From positions 106,553,348 to 106,617,347 of the forward strand of contig CM051456.1 of assembly GCA_028274465.1 (NCBI GenBank): 64,000 nucleotides of DNA, read 5' to 3'. Position 1 is the first letter of the stretch. Each line of letters starts with the position of its first letter. A program made the translations under genes and the position numbers. Below are positions 32,485 to 42,044 of the stretch, piece after piece. The DNA is from Plantago ovata (Eukaryota > Streptophyta > Magnoliopsida > Lamiales > Plantaginaceae). The notes beneath the pieces were generated by a model that worked only from the letters and a program-made list of their open reading frames with translations, did not search any database and was not told the DNA's origin.

Positions 32485-32608
32485 ACACTATCTGTAACAG
32501 ACTAGGAAAGCAGTATCAGAGAGAGATTAAAAAGGAAAACTAAAACTACTAGAATTAGGAATCGAATGCTGAAAATATAAACAAATTAAACAGAAAAAAG
32601 GAGTAAAG

Positions 32609-32626
32609 TCCCCGGCAGCGGCGCCA
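32609..32626 (-). other. Primer-binding site of the gypsy element
   Basis: The minus strand reads TGGCGCCGCTGCCGGGGA a few bases after the LTR end (TTCGTCA near 32634). This form is common in plant Athila-like elements and is usually attributed to a tRNA-Asp primer (from memory). Confidence 0.75.
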
Positions 32627-32633
32627 ATTTGAC

Positions 32634-33031
32634 GAACGCGGATTTGTCGGGCCCGGATCAGTCAAATAAATTTGTTATTTAGCCAAAGGCAATTCACAAC
32701 TACAACGAAAACCGTAGTGTAGCAGTAGAATGACCTCGAGTGTCGTTCTCTAACGACTATAACTAGCTTTATCTAATTTAACTAAAGAATATAAGAACAG
32801 CAGACGGTATAGCAAAGGTTTTTCTAACAAATAATGGAGATTGGTGATAGTATGGTCCTTCAAAGCATAACGGGTTAATAATCATGCGTAAATTCCTTGG
32901 TTTTGCATGGAGATCTTTGATCAATAAATTGTCCTGTTGTAATTATCAAACACTATGAAGATATGGATTTTGATAGGTCTAAGACTAAAGAATTGTCCAA
33001 TTGTGTTCCGTAATTATTCAACACTACGAAG
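32634..33031 (-). repeat. 5' LTR (outer end missing)
   Basis: About 400 bp of LTR ending at the primer-binding site. Bases 32821-33031 match 25741-25951 at a constant offset of 7080 with 4 mismatches. The promoter-bearing outer part, seen in the other LTR, is absent; the sequence switches to LINE ORF2 at 33032. Confidence 0.75.
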
Positions 33032-34142
33032 CTATGGCGGTGCAAAACTATTGGAGTCAGATTTTCTTGTTCCCAAAAAAGTTCTACAAGCTATTGAAGC
33101 TATATGTAGAAAGTTTCTTTGGATGGGGGAAGTTGGAGGCTCGAGGAGAGCCCTTGTAGCTTGGGAGGATCTTTGTCATCCTAAGTCGGAGGGGGGTTTG
33201 GGATTTATTCATTTGCCCTCATGGAACAAGACTTGCATGCTAAAGCTTCTTTGGGCAATCAATATGAAAGCTGATAAATTATGGATCAAATGGGTGCATG
33301 ACTATTACATCAAAGGACAAGATGTGATGCAAATGGAGATACCTATCCAAGCATCATATCTTATCAAAAAGGTACTCAAATTAAGAAATTTGGTTGCTGG
33401 AAATTTGAATTGGCAGCAGCAAAGTCAAGAGGAGGTGTTTAAAATGAGCCTTATATATCAAAGTATTTGGCCTGCTGTCGAGAAGGTATGTTGGAAAGAA
33501 ATGGTACTAAATAACCTTGCAACTCCAAAAGCTCAATTCATTGTGTGGCTAACTATGAAGGGTCGATTAGCTACAAAGGACAGGTTGCTTCGGTTTGGTT
33601 ACTTTGGACCCTTTATGCGTGCTATGTAATGGTGATTGTGAAACTGTGCAACACATATTCTTCTCATGTCCATTCTCCGTTGCTGCATCTACTGCCATGT
33701 TACAGTGGGTAGGATCGACTTCTGCAGGAGGGATTATGCTGACTGACATTCCCAGGTTGGTCTCTGGACGCAGCTTGAGAAGTAGGTTTATTAAAGCGTT
33801 ATATTTACGGAGCTTATCTACGCTATATGGAGAGAAAGGAATCAACGGGTCTTTCATAGCAAAGCAAGTGATGTGAATGTGCTGATTAGAGGAGTAGTCC
33901 GTGTAACTTTAGCTAGATGCTGGTTCTCACAGGCTATGCATACTTTCTGTAGCACACTGTTTGGTTTTCCTATCGCTCATGTAGTATAGACTGTCTGGTA
34001 GCTGAGATTTGGTTTAGTCTTTTCGCTTTTCTGGTTGTTTGATGGCCTGTCCAGTTCTTTATGTAGGAAAGGTTGAGCCATCTTGTATTTTTGTATTGGT
34101 CTTATTTGACTTACGAAAATAAAAGCTCTTTTGTTTTCAAAA
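33032..34142 (+). pseudogene. LINE 3' fragment (end of ORF2, zf-RVT)
   Basis: From 33034 the translation reads YGGAKLLESDFLVPKKVL, then FLWMGEVGGSRRALVAWEDL and GLGFIHLPSWNKTCMLKLLW, classic for the segment after the RT domain of plant LINEs. The zf-RVT part follows (AQFIVWLTMKGRLATKDRLL), then a frame shift near 33597, the cysteine/histidine stretch CVLCNGDCETVQHIFFSCPF, another shift near 33800, and IYAIWRERNQRVFH. The 3' end near 34142 is A-rich. Same strand as the ORF1 fragment at 25326. Confidence 0.88.
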
Positions 34143-34643
34143 AATATAATAAAATTATATTATGAAAGAAAATTAAAATATTTTTCTAATATATAAGTTT
34201 AGCCAAAATCTAGGGAGATGCCATTTTTTCCAAAATCAATGGAAAAATCCGTTTTTAGCTTACCTTGTCTGTCCGGCCGGTCAGACCATTCGCGGTATGA
34301 TTTTAAGAGGTTATTGTGTGGTTTTAAGTTGTTAGCATTGATAATTTTCGTTATGATTTTAATGTCATTTGGTGTGGTTTTAAGAAGCCACATTATGGTT
34401 TTAAGATGGTTTGTTATAAGTTCTAAGCGACAACCATCACAAATATTAAAAAACAATACTATTAAACAAGTCAGACAATACGAGAATTGCCATTAAAACA
34501 TTCAATGAACAAGTTTACAATACGCTAATTGAAACATTTTAGTCATTACAATGTTGAAATATTCATTGCTTTTTTCGAATAAATTTGTTGGAGAGCTTCT
34601 GCTTGCCTTTTCTTCATCAAACTCGATTGGCATCATCATCACC

Positions 34644-35260
34644 TAGGGGCGAACACAAGCAGCGGCAAGGGGCAGCAAGTGCTCCTCAAAATTTTGACCA
34701 GTAAAATTACTATTGTACCCCTACGTTAATATTTATACTTCATATATCTATTTAAGTGTAATTAATTAACCTAATACATGTACAAACTAATCAACCTCAT
34801 ATAGGAGATAAGTTTTATTATTATTACTTTATAATTAGTTATATTTTCTTGATATCCATTCATAATTATTTAATTTTGTTTACATAAATACTACTTCCTC
34901 CGTAAAAAAAAAAAACAAAAAAGAAAACAAAGTGAAATACTTTGTTTTGTTTAATGTTTTAGGGGCAATTTGACATCAAATTAATCCCAACCGTACGATG
35001 AAAATAATTAAAAATATTATATTATGAAACTTGAATGTTTATATTTTCATACTCCAATATAAAGGTTTTAATTATTTTTCATATATGAGTTGGGATTAAT
35101 TTGAGGTCAAATCGACCCTCGAAAAAGTCAGTAAAAAAATTGTTTCACTTATTTTTTTATGGAGGAAGTACAATTTTTTGACACTGACTTGTAAAGTTTT
35201 CTTATGATTCCATATTTCAATAATTGTGCTACCCTCACTTTATTTTCTGCGTTCGCCCTG
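34644..35260. mobile_element. Short non-autonomous hAT element
   Basis: Ends TAGGGGCGAAC and GTTCGCCCTG are inverted. They are flanked by TCATCACC (34636-34643) and TCATCACT (35261-35268), an 8-bp duplication with one mismatch. Its ends resemble the TTF hAT termini, so it may be a deletion derivative. It contains a nested MITE. Confidence 0.75.
34892..35170. mobile_element. MITE nested in the short hAT
   Basis: Left TACTTCCTCCGT and right 'atggaggaagta' are inverted. Inner arms 'tcaaattaatcccaac' and 'gttgggattaatttga' are exact reverse complements. It contains 'aaaatattatattatgaaa', like the MITEs at 1840 and 9299. Confidence 0.8.
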
Positions 35261-36360
35261 TCATCACTTGCTTAAAATTATAACAACTCTTGTTATAACC
35301 TGTTTTTTAAAAACGGGTTCGACCGTGAATCGGTGATTAGGCGGCTCAACATTATTTCGGCCCGACCCTGGTCTAATTCGATCCAACCCTGGTCCGACCT
35401 CTTTTTGGGGGTGTCCGGCTCAGCTTGCGGTTCCCGATTTCAAAACATAGAACCAAAACAATAATACTTATAACCACATTATGTCCCTTTAAAACTATAC
35501 AATGGACAAACCTAACACAGTAACTTATATACTTCTTAAACCACAAAAAATCTCTTAAAACTATAACACAACAGTAACATGCAACTAAAGTTTAAAATCA
35601 TATAAAATATGCTTAGAACCTTAACACGAGTTCTTACAACCACAACAAAGATACTTATAACCGCGCCATGTCCCATTAAAACCATACAATCGACAAATCC
35701 AACAATGTAGCATTAGATATTTATTAAAACCACAACAACATGAAAACCACACCAAAATCTATTAAAAGTTAAAATTATAACATCGTAGTAACTGAAGCCA
35801 AAAATCATATTAAAGATACATAGAAAATTATAACAAGTTATTAAAACCACAACAAAGATACTTATAACCACATCATGTCGCCTTAAAATCATACAATCGA
35901 CAAATATAACACAGTAGTAATATATATTTTTTTCCGAATCGATTCAGAAATAACCAAGAAGTAATTATATATTTACTAAAGCCACAACAACATGAATTAA
36001 AACCACACCAAAATCTATTAAAACCACAACTGCGGATCCATCAAAATATTGCTCGAAAATATCCAATATTCAGATTCCTCCTCTTTCTCATCCTATCACA
36101 ACGAACACATAATCAAAATACATTGCTCGAAAATATTGATATTCAAAACTATTCCACTTACATTTACAAGTAAACAAATAGGTGAAAACTCGAATCTAGA
36201 CACTCTATGAGCTGAATTGCTCGAAAATATCAATATTCAGAAAGAGTCTTAAAATCATACCGTCCGGTTTTAAAGCCACACCAACCGGTCTTAAAACCAC
36301 ACTAGAAAACGAGAGATGAGAGAGAAAGTAGATCTGAAAATATAGAAAGTGGATCTAACT

Positions 36361-36550
36361 TAGGCGGTGGCGTAGAGAGGTGGAGGTGGTGGTGGCGGAG
36401 GTGGTGGTGGTGGAGGATATGTGGTGGTGGGGCGCAGTGTGGTGGTGGCTTGGTGGAGGTGGTGTTGGTGGCAGTGCGGTGGTGGCTTGGTGGTGGTGGC
36501 GGCGGTGGTAGTGTGGTGGTAGAGGTGGCGTGGTGGTGGCAGCATGGTGG
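36361..36550. repeat. GGT-rich minisatellite
   Basis: Irregular 'ggtggtggcgg' and 'tggtggaggtgg' repeats. The Pro/His-rich minus-strand frame here is an artefact of repeat composition; no start context, splice signals or homology support a gene. Confidence 0.85.
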
Positions 36551-36914
36551 TGGTGGAAGGAGGAGGAGAATTTTTAGAGAGAGAAATAGATGATTATAGA
36601 GAGAGAAAGATGATAGTGAAATGAGATTTGATTTATGTTTTTTGTCTAATTATACTAAGACTAGCTGATCGGTTTTTTGTTGGTCTGACCGAAAATTTGG
36701 TTTGTTGTATAAAAAAATAGTCTTTCTTACTATATAGTAAATGCTAGCCTCTCTATATAATTACTCTAAATTTATTATATATCGATCATGTATAATTTAG
36801 AAGTAATTTACGGACAAAATTTTAAAAACAAGTCAGGAGCTTAAAATGGAATAAGGTAAGGGAGATGTAAGACTTTACTAACGATGGGGACTAAAATGTC
36901 AAGAACTAATATAC

Positions 36915-37110
36915 TACTCATCTGCTTTTTTTAGATTGTTACGTATTCCTTTTTCGTCCATGTTTTTAGATTGTTTACGTTTCCTGAACCTTTTACCTCA
37001 CAACTTTAATGTGGGTCCTGCTACTAAACCAAACACTACACTTACTATACAAACATTCTAAAACTCTGTTCCAAAATCAAACGTAAACTATCTAAAAAAA
37101 AAAATGAGTA
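36915..37110. mobile_element. MITE with A/T-run termini
   Basis: Left 'tactcatctgctttttttag' and right 'ctaaaaaaaaaaatgagta' are inverted. Inner parts 'gattgttacgt' and 'acgtaaactatc' also pair partly. It is 196 bp and non-coding. Confidence 0.65.
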
Positions 37111-38305
37111 TTGGTTTATGTGTAATTAGTACCTTATTTAGAAGAGGTTTATTAAAAAAAATATTATTAAAAAAATAAAATTGCAGAGTATCGTAAAAAT
37201 GCATGGGACCAAGTACGTTTTGTGTATAAGAGAATCAAATCAAGCAGATGACAAAATTGCTAATGAAGCCCCCGGTTGTTAATGTTGATCATTTTATCTG
37301 GTAGTTTTAAATTCTGAAATTAGACGTACGTCGGTTTTTATAAGACTTTAACGCTTTTATGTGTAATGCGATATCTTTAACCTTTCAAAAAAAGAAAAGA
37401 AAAAATCGTAAAAATGCATGGAGTCTTGACTACCACCAACACCAAGCATCAGAAAATGCGACCAAGCAATGCTAAATTAAGCATTATAATCGAGGCACAC
37501 ATCGTCTTGACTTCTTCTTCAACAACCACCAAGCATTGGGAAGTTCGACCAAGCAACATAGTCACCAAGATATACCGAAATCAAACCATAGCGTCAGATA
37601 AAGAAACTATGACCAAGTAATACTGAACCAAACACATATGCATAAATCAAGTAGTGTAATCTCGTAGTTGGAGTTGATGCGTGCATGTTCTTGCGCAAGC
37701 ATCTAACAACACTAACAACCAACTTATCAACCACTGACCAAAAAGATATGTCGCTTGTGGATGAAACATAAGGCGTTAGCTTTTTGTCAATATGAAACGC
37801 ATGGTGTTAGCTACTTAGCTTTTTCTCGGACAACAAGCATCTTCGTCTTGAATCATCACAAAATTTGATGTGAGATGCTTGAGATGATTGGTAGATATGG
37901 TGTTGGTGTATGGATGCATGGTGCTTGACTTTCTCTCAAAAAGCAAGCAACACTGTCTTAATGGAAGAAGTGAATTTGATCAACTTTAACTAAATCGAAC
38001 CGAATAAGAATTGGAGATTGGAGGGGACGAAATTACTAATGGAAGTCATTATCTAATTTAGTTTTCTATTTAGCGTCACACAATACGTGTGTGAAGCTTT
38101 TCCTTGTTGTGGTTTATCTTTTATTATTATTTTAATGTTAATTTGGTAATGAGTAAATGTATATAAATAGGGCGAATTGCATAAACCACGTCATAGTTTT
38201 TCTTATTATGTTTTTATCCCTCTTAATGTTAATGTTAAGACTGCGTTTGCAGTCCCTATTGATATTGATATCATCTAGATCAATATTTTAGTGTAAATCA
38301 TTGTA
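37111..38305. other. Spacer without recognised gene
   Basis: AT-rich. Contains phrases such as 'accaagcat' and 'gaccaagcaa' repeated at 37430-37620 and 'gcttgactttctctc' near 37930, perhaps an old repeat. No coding signal I can support. Confidence 0.5.
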
Positions 38306-38313
38306 TTTCTTTT

Positions 38314-40120
38314 CAGGGGCGGAGACAGGGGGTGGCGGCCGCCACCCCCAAAAAAAAATTTTTGTTATTATTATATGTAAATTTTTAAAAAATTTAGGTT
38401 TCGCCACCCCTAAATTTTTTTATTAGTATTATTAGTATATTTATATATTTATAAGTTAGTTGGATTTATAATTAAATAATTTGAACTAATTTATAAAAGT
38501 TGAAAATATTTTACATTAGTTATTAGTATATCTTACATTCATATAAAAAGAGATATTTTATTAATTAACTGATTTTAGAGGGTTAAAAGGGCAATCTTTT
38601 TTATTTTATACTAAAAACTTTCTAACCTAATTGTTTTGCACATCGTTTGCAACTGGCACTAGTTGCTACATCTCGAAGTTCTATTCCTGTTGAGAACTTT
38701 TTCTCAGATTTGATTGACATCATTAATGTCGTTGATGGTTCAGCGAAACGTCACGACCAATTGCAAATTGGTCAGGCTATTCATATTGATGACATGATTG
38801 AGGCCGATGAGATTCGGACTGGGAAAGGGAAAAACCAACTTCAATCTTTGCAACGTCCAAGTGACACTAGATGGAGTTCGTATCTGAATTCAATGAATAG
38901 TTTACTTGAATTATTTGATCCTACTCTTGTGGTTTTGGATGAAATATCAAATGATGCAAGTAACTCCTCTAGAGGGACAGCTGATAGGAAATATGATATG
39001 ATGAAATCCTTTCAATTTGTATTTATGCTTCACTTTTTACAAGAGCTATTGGGGATGACAAATGATCTATGTAGAATGCTTCAGAATAAGTCTCAAGATA
39101 TTCTGAATGCTATGAGTGCGGTGTCAAACACCAAAGAAGTGGTTCAAAATTTTAGAGAAAATGGATGGGAAGCATTATTGGAAAAAGTTAAGTTGTTTTG
39201 TGTTGCACATGAAATTGAAGTTGTTGATATGGCTGGTCTTCGTCGTTCTGTTAAAGGTCGTGCTCGAGCTAATTCTGTTACTTTGGGTCATTATTATCGA
39301 GTTGAACTATTCAATGGAACAATAGATTGCATGTTGCAAGAGATGAACTTCCGATTTAATGAAGATGCAATGGAGTTGTTGAAGTTGAGTTCCTCTTTTG
39401 ATCCTAGAGGTGATTATAAGTTGTTTGTAGTTGAGGATATTTGTAAGCTAGTGGAAAGATTCTACCCGGAAGATTTTACTAGTGAAGAGAAAACACACTT
39501 AAGATTTCAGCTGGGTCTTTTTAAAGTCGATATTCAGAACAATACAGAGCTTCATGTATCTACACTTTCTGAGTTGTGCATAGTGTTGACTAGAACAAGA
39601 AAGTCATCTACTTACTTTCTTGTTGATAGGTTGATTCGGCTACTATTAACTCTTCCCGTTTCCACAGCTAGTTCTGAGCGTGCATTTTCCGCCATGAAAA
39701 TTGTAAAGACAAGACTCCGGAGCTCAATGGAGGATGACTTCTTGTCTAGCAATTTGATAATGCATATTGAAAAGGAAATTGTTGAGGATTTTGACATTGA
39801 GTCAATCACGGATGATTTTGAGAAGATGAAGAGACGTAGAGTAAGATTTTCATAGAGTGTGTCTTGTTATATGAGGTAATTTTTAAATTTTGAACCATAT
39901 ATTCACTTTTATTTGTGTGCTATCATGATATTATTTTTTATTTCTCTTCAGTTTACTTTGATAGTCATATTTAAATATTTATGATGAATTTAGTGTCTAA
40001 AATGGTGACCCGATCCGCCCCGAACCGTTTTACATGGACCTAACCAAATTATATATAGTACCTGCCGATCTACGTTATAACACTCCGCCACCCCACTTTC
40101 AATTTCTGGCTCCGCCCCTG
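38314..40120 (+). mobile_element. Second TTF-type hAT, internally deleted
   Basis: Inverted termini CAGGGGCGGAG (38314) and CTCCGCCCCTG (to 40120). A perfect 8-bp target duplication TTTCTTTT is at 38306-38313 and 40121-40128. Only the C-terminal half of the transposase is present; the first half was lost inside the element, not by end truncation. Confidence 0.93.
38626..39855 (+). pseudogene. hAT transposase C-terminal half (DUF4371 end and dimerisation domain), open frame
   Basis: Open from 38626 to the stop at 39855 (about 409 codons). It begins within the conserved CFAHRLQLALV motif, continues through DTRWSSYLNSMNSLLELF and FRFNEDAMELLKLSSSFDP, and ends with the hAT dimerisation motif LLTLPVSTASSERAFSAMK and a normal C-terminus (KMKRRRVRFS). 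There is no ATG near the left end of the frame. The N-terminal zinc finger and the DDE-like first half are absent, so it cannot be an active transposase. The long intact frame could reflect a recent deletion or selection on the dimerisation part. Confidence 0.85.
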
Positions 40121-40297
40121 TTTCTTTTCATTATGCTGAAATTAATTGAATTAGTTGTAATCTTCTTCCAACTATTTCTTTAAATTTTGACGAGGAGTCA
40201 TAATTAAGTTTTGGTTTCTAAAACTTGATGATGATGATGATACGTTTGTCCTTCGCACTACTTAATTATTATAATTATTATTATAAAAGTTCTGAAA

Positions 40298-41391
40298 TAG
40301 ATGTGTTATCTGGGTCGTCCGTAGAACAGCCCGGCCCGGACAGCCCGCCAAATTTAACAGCCCGAAATAGCCCGTTTAAAATGAACTCGGAACAGCCCGT
40401 GAACATTTAAAGCAGTGGGCTATATGGGCCTTACTCCTTAGTGGCCCGCGAACACTTAAACCCGGGTGACAGCCCGGGACCGTCACAACCCGTGGCCCGT
40501 AACAGCCCGTCACGTATAGCCCATGTAGCCTGCGTATTTGGTCTGATTATAAAATTATATATTATAAATTTGGATTGGTAATTTTAATTGGCTCATTCTA
40601 ATTCCAATACTAAGCCCATTTTCTTCATTAAACAAACCCAAGTCCAACTCACAAGTTACAAAACACACACACGACGCCACACACACATCACACGGCAACA
40701 CAAACACCACACAATTCAATCTAATCTCAATTCACCTTCTTCACATCACACGAGAGGGAAATTGCAAAATGTCGCCTTTGTGGACAAGCTATCCAGCATA
40801 GGAATGGATTCCCCTTCGGTTCTTTACTACGTCATTTGGGAAAACATGAATAGTAGAAGTTGAAGACTAATGAGTATGCAAGTATTTTCATGGTAGTTTC
40901 TTCACCAATTCATTCGATCGGCTATTATTATTACTATGAATGTAATTCTATGATATTATTCATCGTTTATCAACTATTATTAAGTTGTGCACTTGCTATT
41001 TAGCTACAACTTCCAACCAAGTGTTTGCTTGATTACTTTTATTCAATTTGAATTTGAATGTAATCTACAAAAAGAAGGGGATTGAATGGCCCATTTAGAA
41101 GTTAAACGAGCAGCCCATTTAACGCATACACGTGACGGCCCGCCAAGAAGCCCATTTAAAGCATAAACGTTTTGGCCCGGCAAACAGCTCATTTAAAAGC
41201 ATAATTGTGTCAGCCCGGCACAGCCCGTTAACAGCCCGGTCCGTCACATTTATAAATGTCACATGGGCTGGGTCGGGCCTCAATATCTTTTAAAAAGCCC
41301 GGCCCGGCCCAATTAAAAATGGCCCACGACAGCCCGCCTCTTAAATGTAGCGGGCTGGCCCGGCCCGAGCCTGACCCGAATAACACCTCTA
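40298..41391. mobile_element. Non-autonomous hAT with CAGCCCG subterminal repeats
   Basis: Left end TAGATGTGTTATCTGGGTC and right end GACCCGAATAACACCTCTA are imperfect inverted repeats. An exact 8-bp duplication TTCTGAAA flanks it at 40290-40297 and 41392-41399. Both ends carry dense copies of 'cagcccg' and 'cggcccgg' (40325-40520 and 41110-41370), while the middle is AT-rich. It contains CA-rich microsatellite near 40655-40710. No transposase. Confidence 0.93.
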
Positions 41392-41399
41392 TTCTGAAA

Positions 41400-41842
41400 T
41401 GTTTAAAAGTGTACTCTATTAACACATGTACACATCAAATTAAAATTGAATATATTAGATGAAAGTGTGAAAAACACGGTCATCAATCCTATTGCCACAC
41501 TTGATAACAAACAAAAGTACATGATTAAAATATACACTCGAGACTATGCGCATTAATTTACTTAGAGTACTCTAATCTCTCCCACTTTTTCCTTTCTTTC
41601 TTTATTTCTTTCTTTATTGTTCTAGAATGTAGAATCTATATTTAATGTTTTATAGTGATCCGTGTATAATGATTATGTTTATTTTCAACCGGGTGATCAC
41701 ATTGTTGAGTTTGTTTACACTTGAAAAGATTGGTATATATTGAGTTGAAGATGTTCTGTTACTGAATTTTAACATTTTAGTTACTTGTTTGTGGTAATAA
41801 GTAGTATATTGATTGCAAATAAACAGATATGACAAGTAGTTG
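41400..41842. other. AT-rich spacer between hAT and LTR element
   Basis: No gene or clear repeat seen. Confidence 0.6.
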
Positions 41843-41847
41843 TATTC

Positions 41848-42044
41848 TGTTATGGATAAATATAGGAATGTAACAAGAGTTTACTGATCTCTCTAGTTTG
41901 TTAGTTTATTACGTGTATTTCTCTGGTTTGTTAATCTCCAGATAGACTTTAGAGATACTTTCCCACTTGTATATATACACTCTCATGTACTCCCATATTG
42001 GTTCAACTGAGAATAATATTTTCTCTTCCATTTATCATTCAACA
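41848..42044 (+). repeat. 5' LTR, 197 bp
   Basis: TG...CA-bounded; contains 'tgtatatatacactc', a likely TATA box, at about 41968-41984. Nearly identical to 47092-47288. Confidence 0.92.

Larger units (their letters stand above)
25741..33031 (-). mobile_element. Ty3/gypsy (Athila-like) gag-protease-only LTR element, both LTRs truncated
   Basis: On the minus strand the order is: 5' LTR remnant (33031-32634), primer-binding site (32626-32609), gag, aspartic protease, a long non-coding part, polypurine tract (about 26871-26881), 3' LTR remnant (26869-25741). The direct repeat shared by the two LTR parts is 32821-33031 and 25741-25951, 211 bp with 4 mismatches by eye. I find no reverse transcriptase, RNase H or integrase motifs in 26.9-30.3 kb, so the element could move only with help. 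Several frame breaks exist. It lies between two pieces of a LINE. Confidence 0.8.
34144..36740. repeat. Dispersed AT-rich repeat, copy 2, interrupted
   Basis: A MITE-like AT scrap is at 34144-34200. Near 34280 'ccggtcagacca' and near 36690 'ttggtctgaccg' are inverted relative to each other, so may be ends of one element. The interior has many 'ttaaaaccacaac' and 'ttaaaatcatacaatcgac' phrases; their orientation flips between 34300-34480 and 35440-36300. A small hAT element (34644-35260) splits it. The right end matches the repeat at 19640-20560. No coding content; class unknown. Confidence 0.45.

Noticed and set aside
36360..36545. Pro/His-rich 61-codon minus-strand frame
   Set aside because: Pure product of a GGT/GGC minisatellite, no start context or splice signals.
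38641..38660. Start codon for the transposase half at 38647
   Set aside because: The codon there is TTG and lies within the conserved FAHRLQLAL motif; the frame simply continues from upstream, so it is a truncated gene rather than a real start.
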